A stretch of 64,000 bases of DNA from Bacillota bacterium (GTDB lineage: Bacteria; Bacillota; Bacilli; Bacillales_A; Planococcaceae), in NCBI GenBank assembly GCA_023405135.1, contig JAEXYZ010000083.1, positions 3,274-67,273 of the forward strand. Reading direction: 5' to 3'. Below, one piece after another: positions 7,848-16,820 of this stretch. A program made the position numbers and the translations under genes. Position 1 is the stretch's first letter. Every line of letters starts with the position of its first letter. The notes under the pieces were generated by a model. It saw only the letters and a list, made by a program, of their open reading frames with translations, did no database searches and had not been told where the DNA came from.

Positions 7848-8761
7848 AAAACAAAATCCGCCTTCTAATTATAGTAATCCTAGCAATCTTGCTTATAAGC
7901 ATATATTCCTTAACTACGAATCGCCAAAACGACTCTATTAAAATTGCTTCAGTTGTTACAACAGAGGGACAGATTTTGGCTTATATGATGAAAGATATGA
8001 TTGAACATTATACAGATGAAGAAGTGGAGCTAATCAATAATTTAGGTACTAGTACGGTTTTACACCAAGCGATGCTAAATGGTGATGCGAATATATCGTC
8101 TGTTCGATATACAGGAACAGATTTAACAGGTGCTCTACAAGCAGAACCAATAAAAGATCCTGAAGAAGCTTTAACCTTTGTTCAAAAGGAATTTGATGAG
8201 CGTTTCAATCAAACATTTTTTGATTCCTATGGCTTTGAAAATACGTATGCCTTTATGGTAACGAAGGAAACAGCAGAGAAATATAACTTACAAAAAGTCA
8301 GTGATTTAGCTGATGTTGCGGGTGAGCTTGAAGCTGGTGTAGATACATCTTGGATGAATCGAGAAGGGGATGGCTATAAAGCATTTGTTGAAGAATATGG
8401 CTTTGACTTTGGAAGAACATACCCAATGCAAATTGGTTTAGTTTATGATGCAGTTGATTCAGGCGAGCTTGATATCGTTTTAGGATATACAACTGATGGG
8501 CGTATATCTTCTTATGGATTAGTCGTTTTAGAGGATGATTTAAACTTTTTCCCTCCTTATGATGCAAGTCCGTTTGCAGATACAACTTTATTAGAAGAGA
8601 AACCAGAAGTAAAGAAAGCGATTGAGCGTTTGGTTGGTAAAATTTCTACTGAAACAATGCAACAATTAAACTACTTATCAGATAATAATTTAATAGAACC
8701 AGCTGTAGTCGCTGAACAATTTTTAAAAGAACATGATTACTTCTCAGGGGGTGATGAGTAA
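7844..8761 (+). CDS. opuCC: OpuC-type osmoprotectant substrate-binding protein, without lipobox
   Basis: A 305-residue extracytoplasmic binding protein. The segments SSVRYTGTDLTGAL, FDSYGFENTYAFMVT, AGVDTSWMNREGDGYKAF and FFPPYDASPFAD are hallmarks of OpuCC/OpuBC, which bind quaternary amines in an aromatic cage. The N-terminus (MKNKIRLLIIVILAILLISIY) is a membrane anchor or signal peptide, but it lacks the lipobox Cys of Bacillus OpuCC. The protein is therefore probably held by an uncleaved anchor. It lies between the two permease genes, the usual opuC order. Confidence 0.88.
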   Translation: MKNKIRLLIIVILAILLISIYSLTTNRQNDSIKIASVVTTEGQILAYMMKDMIEHYTDEEVELINNLGTSTVLHQAMLNGDANISSVRYTGTDLTGALQAEPIKDPEEALTFVQKEFDERFNQTFFDSYGFENTYAFMVTKETAEKYNLQKVSDLADVAGELEAGVDTSWMNREGDGYKAFVEEYGFDFGRTYPMQIGLVYDAVDSGELDIVLGYTTDGRISSYGLVVLEDDLNFFPPYDASPFADTTLLEEKPEVKKAIERLVGKISTETMQQLNYLSDNNLIEPAVVAEQFLKEHDYFSGGDE

Positions 8762-9450
8762 TGCAAGATATGTCTCAAATGCCTAAAATAGAGCAATTTT
8801 TCTTTTATATGCAGGAAAATGGGTTTTATGTTTTTAGTCAATTTATCGATCACTTTTTAATTTCGATTTATGGCGTTTTGCTTGCTGCTATCGTTGGTAT
8901 TCCACTCGGAATTCTCATCGCAAAATATGCGAAGCTATCTAGCGTTGTTATTACACTGGCAAATATAATTCAAACAATCCCTGCACTTGCATTAATGGCA
9001 ATGCTCATGCTTGCACTTGGATTAGGGAAAACAACGGTTATTGTGACAGTATTTTTCTATTCATTATTACCTATTATTAAGAATACGTATGTCGGTATAA
9101 CGACAATTAATAAAAGCGTTACTGATGCCGGTAGAGGAATGGGAATGACGAAGGCACAAGTATTATATATGGTAGAGCTTCCGCTATCGCTATCAGTTAT
9201 TATAACAGGTATTCGTATCGCGCTTGTTATTGCCATTGGGATTACCGCAATTGGTGCATTTATCGGCGCTGGTGGTCTAGGGGATATCATTATCAGAGGT
9301 ACAAATGCAACAGATGGAACAGCTATTATTTTAGCAGGAGCATTACCAACAGCGTTAATGGCTATTTTATCTGATATTATACTAGGAATAATTGAAAGAC
9401 GATTAGATCCTGTAAAACGTCAGCAGAGGGGAACAATACCAACAATCTAA
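8761..9450 (+). CDS. opuCD: OpuC-type osmoprotectant permease (second)
   Basis: A 229-residue permease homologous to the first one, with the loop DAGRGMGMTKAQVLYMVELPLSLSVI that docks on the ATPase. The start shares one base with the preceding stop (TAATG). It ends the operon and is followed by a terminator. Confidence 0.9.
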   Translation: MQDMSQMPKIEQFFFYMQENGFYVFSQFIDHFLISIYGVLLAAIVGIPLGILIAKYAKLSSVVITLANIIQTIPALALMAMLMLALGLGKTTVIVTVFFYSLLPIIKNTYVGITTINKSVTDAGRGMGMTKAQVLYMVELPLSLSVIITGIRIALVIAIGITAIGAFIGAGGLGDIIIRGTNATDGTAIILAGALPTALMAILSDIILGIIERRLDPVKRQQRGTIPTI

Positions 9451-9460
9451 TTTGCATAGA

Positions 9461-9506
9461 AGCTGTATGAAAGGTTTAGTAATAGACTTTTCTACAGCTC
9501 TTTTTA
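9461..9506 (+). terminator. Terminator of the opuC operon
   Basis: AGCTGTA (9461-9467) pairs with TACAGCT (9493-9499), extended imperfectly inward, followed by CTTTTTATT. Confidence 0.75.
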
Positions 9507-9596
9507 TTATAGAAAGGATCTTGAAGCTTAAAAATAATATTTTTGGCTAACACTTTATACATCGAAAACAAGATTCGCAAGTAGAGGTGTAGATTA

Positions 9597-10388
9597 TTGC
9601 CGTATTTAAAAATAAACGGAGAAAACTTATATTATGAAATAAAGGGGGAGGGTATACCGATTGTTTTTATTCATCCTCCTTTATTAACAAGTAGTAATTT
9701 TATATATCAACTTGAGCATTTATCAAATAAATATAAAATCATTACATTTGATATACGTGGCCATGGGAAAAGTGATTATTCAAGTCTACCTATCGATTAC
9801 TCCCTTATTGTTGAAGATATCATTTTACTTTTAAATCAGTTGAAATTAAAAAAGGCATTTATTTGTGGTTATTCAACAGGGGGCTCCATTACTTTGGAGT
9901 TTTTACAAAGGTATTCTGAAAGGGCATTTGGAGGTATTGTAATTAGTGGAATGTCTGAAGTGAAGGACTATTATTTAAAATTACGTATTTTAACAGCTGT
10001 CACTCTTTCTAGTAAAAAAACGATTCCTCTTTTGACATATGCTATTACTTGGGGAAACACTAACACCTATCAATGTTTTAAAAAGCTGAGAAATGAAGCG
10101 GTAAAAGGAGATGCGAGGAATATTAAACAATATTTTCAATATAGTTTAGAGTATAACTGTACAAGCAATCTCCATAATATATCACTACCAGTGCTACTTA
10201 TTTATGGTGATCAGGATAAGGCATTTCACCAATATGCTAATATTCTAAACAAAAACCTTCCGAAAAATGATTTAATTTTTTTAGAAGATGAATATCATCA
10301 AATTCCAACGAAAGCACCTCAAAAGTTACATGGAGTAATTCAAAGGTTTATTCAATCATATACCAAGGAGAATCCATTTATGGTATAA
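9597..10388 (+). CDS. Alpha/beta-hydrolase
   Basis: A 263-residue alpha/beta-hydrolase fold protein. The nucleophile elbow is GYSTGG with Ser93; the acid is Asp205 or Asp207 in YGDQDKAF; the base is His234 in DEYHQIP. FDIRGHGKS (51-59) and IHPPLL are the typical oxyanion-side segments. It starts at TTG 9597 with AGAGGTG nine bases upstream. The substrate is not predictable. It stands between the opuC operon and corA with its own non-coding leader. Confidence 0.8.
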   Translation: MPYLKINGENLYYEIKGEGIPIVFIHPPLLTSSNFIYQLEHLSNKYKIITFDIRGHGKSDYSSLPIDYSLIVEDIILLLNQLKLKKAFICGYSTGGSITLEFLQRYSERAFGGIVISGMSEVKDYYLKLRILTAVTLSSKKTIPLLTYAITWGNTNTYQCFKKLRNEAVKGDARNIKQYFQYSLEYNCTSNLHNISLPVLLIYGDQDKAFHQYANILNKNLPKNDLIFLEDEYHQIPTKAPQKLHGVIQRFIQSYTKENPFMV

Positions 10389-10418
10389 CATTGAATAAAA
10401 AAAGAAAGGTTTTAAACG

Positions 10419-11381
10419 ATGATTAATTTTTTAGGTATAACACATGATAACCACTTTAAAAAACATATTTCAATAGAACATGAAGATTTATCGAATTACA
10501 GATGGTTTTGGGCAGATTTTAGTGAACCTACTGAAGAAGAAATAAACCACTTATCGGATACATTTCATTTCCATCCTCTCGCAATAGAGGATTGCGTACA
10601 GGAATTTCAACGGCCAAAATTAGACTATTACAGCAATTATACGTTTTATGTCACGCATATCGTTCGAGAACATCAAAACGAAATTATTAAAGAAGAATTA
10701 GATTTTTTTGTTGGTGAACATTGTATCGTTACATTTCATAAAGTACCTTCTATTGAAGTATCAAAAGTATGGAGTCGAATTATATCGGTCAATTCAATTG
10801 AAAATCTAGATCCTTACTATATTTTTTATGAAATTCTAGATAAAATAGTCGATAATTATTTTCCACTCATATATAAAATTGAAGATGAGTTAGAAAAGAT
10901 GGGTGAAAATAATCAAAATCAATCCATGAGCTTTCTTATGAACGAGTTATTCGAAACGAGGAATATGCTATTAAACCTTTTGCATACAGTAAATCCTATG
11001 CGTGATTTACTTTATCGAATGTTAAATTCTCACCATTTGAATTTAAATCGAATTACTGAAAGACGGGAATATTTTTCGGATATTTATGATCATTTGTTAA
11101 AGCTATCTGAAATGGTAATGACGAATCGAGAAGTAACTACGGACATAAGAGATAGTTATTTGTCTTTAAGCTCACAGCAAACGAATAATGTCATGAAGCT
11201 ATTAACGATAATTACTTCAATTTTTGCTCCTTTAACCTTTATTGCAGGAATTTACGGTATGAATTTTGAAAACATTCCTGAATTGTCATGGAAGTATGGG
11301 TACTTTCTTTCCCTTGGGTTAATGGCTGTTATTGGTGGTATAATGCTACTTTGGTTTAAAAAGAAAGGATGGTTTAAATAG
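10419..11381 (+). CDS. corA: CorA-family Mg2+/divalent cation transporter
   Basis: A 320-residue CorA protein. It has a long cytosolic N-terminal domain with helices (DYYSNYTFYVTHIVREHQNE...) and two C-terminal transmembrane helices (about 262-280 and 293-312). These are joined by the signature loop YGMNFENIPEL, whose GMN forms the pore selectivity filter. It mediates passive Mg2+ (or Co2+/Ni2+) influx as a pentamer. AAAGAAAGG precedes the ATG. Confidence 0.92.
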   Translation: MINFLGITHDNHFKKHISIEHEDLSNYRWFWADFSEPTEEEINHLSDTFHFHPLAIEDCVQEFQRPKLDYYSNYTFYVTHIVREHQNEIIKEELDFFVGEHCIVTFHKVPSIEVSKVWSRIISVNSIENLDPYYIFYEILDKIVDNYFPLIYKIEDELEKMGENNQNQSMSFLMNELFETRNMLLNLLHTVNPMRDLLYRMLNSHHLNLNRITERREYFSDIYDHLLKLSEMVMTNREVTTDIRDSYLSLSSQQTNNVMKLLTIITSIFAPLTFIAGIYGMNFENIPELSWKYGYFLSLGLMAVIGGIMLLWFKKKGWFK

Positions 11382-11382
11382 G

Positions 11383-11649
11383 TTATTTTATTTTTAAACT
11401 TAATAGAATGAGCAATACGCCACTAAATAAGCAAACTATTTTTAAATAAGAAATTTTTTCACTAAGCCCGGCGATTCCTATGCCTGTTGTAATTATTAAA
11501 ACGGTAGGTCCTACTAAAGCTAATAAAGAATTTATTGCTAAAGCTTTTTCAAGATCATTAAACTTTAACATTAACCCTGCTGCGGTTACTTCTAAACTTC
11601 CAGATAAAATTCGGATTAAAACCATATATATGAGTGCACCTTCCAACAT
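11383..11649 (-). CDS. yqhV: YqhV-like small membrane protein (DUF2619)
   Basis: An 88-residue protein with three hydrophobic helices and the conserved core ELTA-like segment EVTAAGLMLKFNDLEKALAIN followed by SLLALVGP, matching B. subtilis YqhV as I recall it. Function unknown. Convergent with corA, with only one base between the stops. Confidence 0.78.
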   Translation of the reverse strand: MLEGALIYMVLIRILSGSLEVTAAGLMLKFNDLEKALAINSLLALVGPTVLIITTGIGIAGLSEKISYLKIVCLFSGVLLILLSLKIK

Positions 11650-11829
11650 TCACCCTCCATTCAGCATTAGCTTATATGGAAGTGTATGTTTGTCCAATAA
11701 AGTTTATTTATTCAAATTTTATGAAAGTGCGAAAAAATGAAGTGCTAAATAGAGAATAAAGCGCGGATAAATTGCTTAAAAGACGTCGAAATTTATATTT
11801 TGTAAGTTTAAGCAGATTAAAAATTCATA

Positions 11830-11873
11830 AAGAAGGGGTGTCCAAAATTTTTAATTTTAGGACACCCCTTCTT
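11830..11873 (-). terminator. Terminator of the 74-aa minus-strand gene
   Basis: A 14-base stem AAGAAGGGGTGTCC with GGACACCCCTTCTT around a 16-base loop. On the minus strand it is followed by TTATGAATTT. Confidence 0.8.
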
Positions 11874-11878
11874 AAAAA

Positions 11879-12103
11879 TTAAAGTTTATTAATAACGCCG
11901 TGTAGAGTTTCTTTTAACTCATCATCGTAGTCAGCTAGTTCAACAAGGTTTGCTAAACGTTCACGTAAAATAGGTCTTTCAATAATTAATTGCTCATCTA
12001 ATACTTTAACAAATAACTCAATGATTAATCGGTCACGAATTGTTAATGCTTCATCAACACGTTCTGGTGTGATTTTTGCATCTAATTTTAATGATTTACC
12101 CAT
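11879..12103 (-). CDS. Hypothetical protein (74 aa)
   Basis: Unrecognised. A highly charged all-helical cytosolic protein (ERVDEALTIRDRLIIELFVKVLDEQLIIE...). The TAGGGGGT ribosome site and its own terminator support a real gene. Neighbours give no hint of function. Confidence 0.65.
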   Translation of the reverse strand: MGKSLKLDAKITPERVDEALTIRDRLIIELFVKVLDEQLIIERPILRERLANLVELADYDDELKETLHGVINKL

Positions 12104-12289
12104 TTTGGTTTACCCCCTAGTATTTACTAAAAACCATTTTAGCATATTATTTAGTTTTTATAAATAATGGCGACGAAATGATATTGATATAGTTTTTTTC
12201 TTCATATTCTCAAAAAAAATTCTATTAAATTTAAAGGGTTTTAAAAGGAGTATTTAGAATATATATTTAATAGAAGGGAGAGAGAAAAT

Positions 12290-12779
12290 ATGAGAGGGAC
12301 AATAAATAACAAAAACGAGAAATAACTGAAGAAAATGCCTACCATTTTTTAAAACATGCAAAAGTAGCTCATGTTGCGACAGTAGGAGAAGATGGATATC
12401 CCTATGTAATTCCTTTTGTGTTTGTGTATGAAGGAGGAAAAAAACTTTATCTTCATATAGGAAATTTACGTGAAAGCCATTTTTGGTCAAATGTGAAACA
12501 GAACCCACTGAGGTGAGTGAAATGGGTGATGTCGTTCCAGGGAGAAAGTACGCTTGTCAGTCAGCATTAGGTTACACAAGTGTTGTATTATTTGGAACGA
12601 TTAAACATATTGTAGAAGAACCACGGAAAGAATGGTTTTATGACTGTTTATGGAGATAATATGGGGATTCAAATTGGACTTTCGAAAAAGAGGGATACCC
12701 AGCACTGCCAAAAACAGAGTTATTTGAAGTTGAAATTGAGAAAATAACTGGTAAATATAGCGATGCATTTAGCCATTAA
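12290..12779 (+). pseudogene. Pyridoxamine 5'-phosphate oxidase-family (FMN-binding) protein, broken
   Basis: A GGGAGAGAG ribosome site and ATG (12290) lead into a reading frame with four lesions. These are a frameshift near 12296, a TAA at 12307-12309, a frameshift near 12505 (its frame ends at TGA 12514) and an in-frame TAA at 12657. Joined, the pieces read like a PNPOx-like split-barrel flavoprotein: VAHVATVGEDGYPYVIPFVF, LYLHIGNLRESHFWSNVKQNP, VSEMGDVVPGRKYACQSALG, SVVLFGTIKHIVEEP. The usual length is about 155 residues, so nearly the whole gene is present but inactive. Confidence 0.8.
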
Positions 12780-12817
12780 TATTTTGTAAAACTGAATCAT
12801 ACTTAATTAGTTTGATA

Positions 12818-12850
12818 AAATCTGCTTATTATAAATAAGTAGATTTTTTA
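12818..12850 (+). terminator. Terminator after the broken PNPOx-like gene
   Basis: AAATCTGCTTATT pairs with AATAAGTAGATTT (one G-U), followed by TTTTATTTT. Confidence 0.7.
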
Positions 12851-12861
12851 TTTTAAAGGGT

Positions 12862-12910
12862 AGCGTATGTATCTGCTCCTGCAGTTATTCAGTTACTCGT
12901 AACAAAAATA
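12862..12910. repeat. Degenerate copy of the TGCTCCTGC dispersed element
   Basis: TGCTCCTGC at 12874-12882 is followed by GTTACTCGTAACAAAAATA. A related arrangement occurs at 15285 and the same core at 5551, all in non-coding DNA. Confidence 0.5.
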
Positions 12911-13061
12911 TTTGGAACGGAAATTAACAATAAACAAAGTAAAAACTGATGTATTGAGAGAATAAAAATTAAAAAAAAAAATGATTTACTTTTACAAATG
13001 AAAAGAGTATTATAATTTCAGTTTAAAACTTTATAGTTTCAAACAGTTTCAAATTTCTAAA

Positions 13062-13263
13062 ATCGCTTAAACCAATAGGTGCGGGGGAACCATTAATGGA
13101 TATACAAGTATCCTTGGGGTGAATCCTTTTTAGGTAGGGCTACTCAATGGCCCGAATCCGACAGCTAACCTCGTAAGCGTTATATGAGAAGGAAGGTGAA
13201 GCTTGTGGCGCAAAAAATTATGTGTCTACAGGTCTATTTAACTATGACTTGTAGACATTTTTT
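13062..13263 (+). promoter_or_regulatory. ydaO/yuaA-type c-di-AMP riboswitch with terminator
   Basis: The aptamer runs from CGCTTA (13064-13069) to TAAGCG (13174-13179), which pair as P1. Inside are the conserved ydaO strings GGTGCGGGGGAACC, GGGGTGAATCC, AGGTAGGG and CCCGAATCCGACAGCTAACC. An expression-platform hairpin (13223-13257) with a T tract follows. Such riboswitches bind c-di-AMP and turn off transcription of K+ and osmolyte transporter genes. Here it precedes kimA, the best-known target. Confidence 0.93.
13223..13263 (+). terminator. Riboswitch expression-platform terminator
   Basis: TGTCTACAGGTC pairs with GACTTGTAGACA (one G-U) around an 11-base loop, followed by TTTTTT. Confidence 0.88.
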
Positions 13264-13336
13264 ATTTCCATAACCTCTAACTATTTTTAAAAGCTTAGCA
13301 GTTTATTTAAATAATTAGTAGATGGAGGAAATAAAA

Positions 13337-15164
13337 ATGTATTCGACTTTAAAAAGATTCTTTATTGGGAAACCATTAAAATCCACAGAACTAGGAGAAC
13401 AAAAACTCAATAAAACAAAGGCGTTAGCAATACTATCTTCCGATGCTTTATCATCTGTTGCCTATGGTCCAGAACAAATATTAATTGTATTAGCTACTGT
13501 TGGGGCGGTTGCTTATTGGTACTCCATTCCAATCGCAATTGGAGTATTAATACTTCTAGCTGCACTCATTTTATCATATAGACAAATTATATTTGCTTAC
13601 CCTCATGGAGGAGGGGCCTATATTGTTTCGAAAAGTAATTTAGGCGTAAATCCCAGGCTTGATAGCTGGAGGTTCTCTATTAGTTGACTATATTTTAACT
13701 GTTGCAGTAAGTGTATCCGCTGGTACAGATGCCATTACATCTGCATTCCCAGTTTTACATGGATATAATGTGCATATTGCAATACTCTTTGTTATTTTAC
13801 TTACTTTACTAAACCTTAGAGGAGTAACAGAGTCGGCTTCAGTTTTAGCTTATCCTGTATATTTATTCGTTTTAGCATTGTTTATATTGATTGGTGTAGG
13901 GGTTTACCAAATATTCACTGGTCATGTTTCGGCTGATTTACACACGCCAGTTGGTACACCGATTGCTGGAATTACTTTATTCCTATTGCTTAGAGCTTTC
14001 GCTTCAGGTTGCTCTGCGTTAACGGGTGTTGAAGCTATTTCTAATGCTATCCCGAACTTTAAAAATCCAGCACCTAATAACGCAGCGAAAACTTTAATGG
14101 TTATGGGTGGCTTACTTGCACTGTTATTCTCAGGAATTGTTTACTTAGCTTATTATTATGGAATTTCTCCAAGTGCTGAAGTAACAGTTGTTTCACAAAT
14201 TGCTGAGGAAACATTTGGACGAAATTTTATATATTTTTTTATACAAGGAACGACAGCTTTAATCTTAATACTTGCTGCGAATACGGGATATTCAGCTTTC
14301 CCACTTCTTGCAGTTAATTTAGCAAAGGATAAGTTTATTCCGAGAATGTTTTTAATTAGAGGTGATCGTTTAGGTTATTCTAATGGAATCATTATTCTAG
14401 GGGCGCTTTCCATACTTTTAATTTTTGCTTTCCATGCAAAAACAGAGCATCTTATTCCGCTCTATGCAGTTGGTGTATTTATTCCTTTTACACTTTCTCA
14501 AACTGGAATGATTGTTAAATGGGTACGTGAAAAACCTAAAGGATGGACTACAAAATTAATAATCAATGCGCTTGGTGCATTAATTAGCTTTATAGTGACA
14601 ATTATGTTCTTTTTAACAAAGTTCGGACAAGTGTGGCCTGTATTTGTGTTTCTACCTTTAATTATCTTTGCTTTCCATGAAATTAGAAAGCATTATCAAG
14701 ATGTCGGGGATCAGCTTAGAATGTGTTCTGAAGAGATAGCTAAAACAATCGAAGGGAATGTTTTCATCATTCCCGTTTCTGGTATAACTCGTGTAGTAGA
14801 AAACTCAATAAATTATGCGAAGGCTCTATCTCCTGATCATATTATTTCAGTATATATTTCATTTGATCGAGCAAGCGAAATTGATTTTGAGGAAAAATGG
14901 AGAAAATTACATCCAGATATTCGACTCGTGATACTCCATTCACAATATAGAAGTATCATTAACCCACTTACTAAATTTATAAATAGAGTGGAATATGTGG
15001 CTAGTGAAAAAAACTATCAAGTAACAGTTGTAATACCACAGTTTATCCCGAAAAAAGGTTGGCATAATATACTTCATAACCATTCGGGCACACTGATTCG
15101 TTCGTTTTTATTGTTTAAAAAAAATGTTGTAGTGACAACAGTTCCATTCCATTTAAGAAAATAA
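13337..15164 (+). pseudogene. kimA: KimA-type high-affinity K+ importer, single frameshift
   Basis: An APC-family K+/H+ symporter homologous to B. subtilis KimA (YdaO). The first frame (13337 on) covers ILSSDALSSVAYGPEQIL through VSKSNLGVN. The second (from about 13653) resumes with GLIAGGSLLVDYILTVAVS and runs to the C-terminal cytosolic domain. One extra C at 13652-13654 (CCC where CC is needed) explains the break; the joined length of about 608 residues equals full-length KimA. The start at ATG 13337 has GGAGG nine bases upstream. Either a true pseudogene or a single-base sequence error. The riboswitch upstream is intact. Confidence 0.88.
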
Positions 15165-15269
15165 TTAAGAGGAGTCTGTTTTAAAAAGAAAGTTTGTAAG
15201 AATGACTCACATTAAAGTCAATATGAGTTTAATCTTTTTTGTAAGTTTTACCTACAGGTTTTCGTTTAA

Positions 15270-15318
15270 GGCACATAAGGTATGTGCTCCTGCTTCTGGG
15301 GTTACTCACCGCAAATAT
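15270..15318. repeat. Degenerate copy of the TGCTCCTGC dispersed element
   Basis: TGCTCCTGC at 15285-15293, then GGGTTACTCACCGCAAATAT. It lies in the gap between kimA and yunC and aligns with the copy at 12862. Confidence 0.5.
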
Positions 15319-15408
15319 GATTTGAATCGCAATTCACAATTAAGAAAAGAGTACAATTCAAAATTACTGAAATGTACTCTTTCTTTTTACTTTAAGGATA
15401 ATTCTTTA

Positions 15409-15711
15409 CTAAATCATTTTTAACAATGCTTCTTCACCAATCATACCTTTTATGATACCGAGTTTTTCAGCTTCGTACGTAACGGATTCGAGCGGAGCTT
15501 TTAATAGTTCATCAATTGTTTTTACCCCAACCGCTCTGCCTGCAATAATTTTTCGGTTTGCCAATTTACTATTTAAAAGTCCAACGTCTAAAGCACCGCA
15601 CATAATATAACCATTTTCATTCGATACTGTTAACAACGTTGTTTTAGGCAAACGTACAGTGACAGCTGTAAACATATGTCCATGTAATTCGATTGGCTCT
15701 ATTGAAACCAT
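15409..15711 (-). CDS. yunC: YunC-like DUF1805 protein
   Basis: A 100-residue protein matching the DUF1805/YunC family of Bacillus (VSIEPIELHGHMFTAVTVRLPKTTLL, then YIMCGALDVGLLN and the RKIIAGRAVGVKTIDELL segment). Function unproven; members are small cytosolic proteins. GGAAGGGGG precedes the ATG region on the minus strand. Intact. Confidence 0.82.
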   Translation of the reverse strand: MVSIEPIELHGHMFTAVTVRLPKTTLLTVSNENGYIMCGALDVGLLNSKLANRKIIAGRAVGVKTIDELLKAPLESVTYEAEKLGIIKGMIGEEALLKMI

Positions 15712-15841
15712 ATTATCGCCCCCTTCCTCTATAAAATATGGGAACGGGCAAAAAGTGTTCGCATTATTTTTAACTAAAAAGCTAAACGATTTTTACAATT
15801 TGATTACGCCATAGTATTCTTTTTATAAAGAGGGTGTATAT

Positions 15842-16576
15842 ATGTATAGCGTGCTATCTGATATAAGCCAAATATTTAGTTATCCTATTACTGTGTTTTT
15901 AAGATCTTATGAACATTCACCATTAATCGTCGCAATATTGTTAGGTTGTATCGGTGCATTTGCTCCATGTCAAATTACAGGCAATATTAGTGCAATAACA
16001 TTTTACGGAAACCGAGTAATACAAAAGGGGACAATTTGGATTGAAATTGCATCTTTTATTTTTGGCAAGGTTGTCATTTTTAGTTTAATAGGCTGGCTTG
16101 CCTGGTTTTTTGGATAAACCTTCGAATCAGAAATAACATACTACTTTCCAATATTTAGCAAATTAATTGGTCCACTACTTATTGTTACTGGGCTAGTGCT
16201 TATTGGGATTGTAAAGCTTAAATTTGTAAATCGGTTATCTTTACGTATGCCGATCATTATGAAAGAAGGAATTGTTGGCTCGTTCTTGTTAGGGGCAAGT
16301 TTTTCTTTAGCTTTTTGTCCTACAATGTTTGTACTGTTCTTTGTTTGGCTAATGCCAACTGTACTTTCAAGTTCATATGGTTTTATTTTACCCGCAGTTT
16401 TTGGAGTGGCCACATCGATACCACTTGTAATTATTTTTGCTTTTATTGAGCTATTTAATGCAAAACGTTTTATTTTGAAGAAAAGTAAAAATATTGGAAG
16501 AATCATTCAGAAGCTAACTGGAGCATTTCTTTTAACAATAGGGATTTTTGATACTATTACATATTGGGGAATGTAG
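15842..16576 (+). pseudogene. CcdA/DsbD-transmembrane-like protein, in-frame stop
   Basis: Two ORFs in the same frame are separated only by TAA at 16115-16117 (GGA TAA ACC; one change from CAA). Joined they give a protein of about 244 residues with six hydrophobic helices and internally repeated cysteine motifs, GAFAPCQITGNISA (Cys43) and SLAFCPTMFVLFF. This resembles CcdA/DsbD-type thiol-electron carriers in the membrane. AGAGGGTG precedes the ATG. Readthrough, true decay or sequence error are all possible. No thioredoxin-like partner gene is adjacent. Confidence 0.72.
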
Positions 16577-16658
16577 AGTGCATAAACAACTGCATTTTGT
16601 TTCATAATAAATAAGATTTCACAGAAGAAATCTAACATGATGGACAGGGGTGTGACGA

Positions 16659-16814
16659 GTGGACAGAAAGAATTTTTTTATGAATTCTAGTTCAAAGAAG
16701 ACATACCAAAACTGGGAAAAGCCGAAGATTCAAAAATCTCAAATGAATGGTCAAACGGAGATTTCACTCCATAACCAAATATTGAGAACTGAAGCGAAGG
16801 CTAAACATTTATAG
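16659..16814 (+). CDS. Hypothetical small basic protein (51 aa)
   Basis: Unrecognised. GTG 16659 has an AGGGG ribosome site about nine bases upstream; an in-frame ATG lies at 16680. The product is Lys/Gln/Ser-rich (KTYQNWEKPKIQKSQMNGQ). It is followed by the hairpin at 16844, suggesting a short stand-alone transcription unit. A similar-sized ORF with a similar terminator occurs at 17814. Confidence 0.4.
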   Translation: MDRKNFFMNSSSKKTYQNWEKPKIQKSQMNGQTEISLHNQILRTEAKAKHL

Positions 16815-16820
16815 TACATC

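Noticed and set aside
12254..12508. Minus-strand ORF of 84 codons
   Set aside because: Antisense shadow of the broken PNPOx-like gene, whose plus-strand reading shows clear family motifs.
15202..15423. 73-codon plus-strand ORF after kimA
   Set aside because: Runs through a repeat copy and non-coding DNA; no ribosome site.
16141..16506. Minus-strand ORF opposite the CcdA-like remnant
   Set aside because: Shadow; the plus strand carries the helix pattern and paired Cys-Pro motifs.
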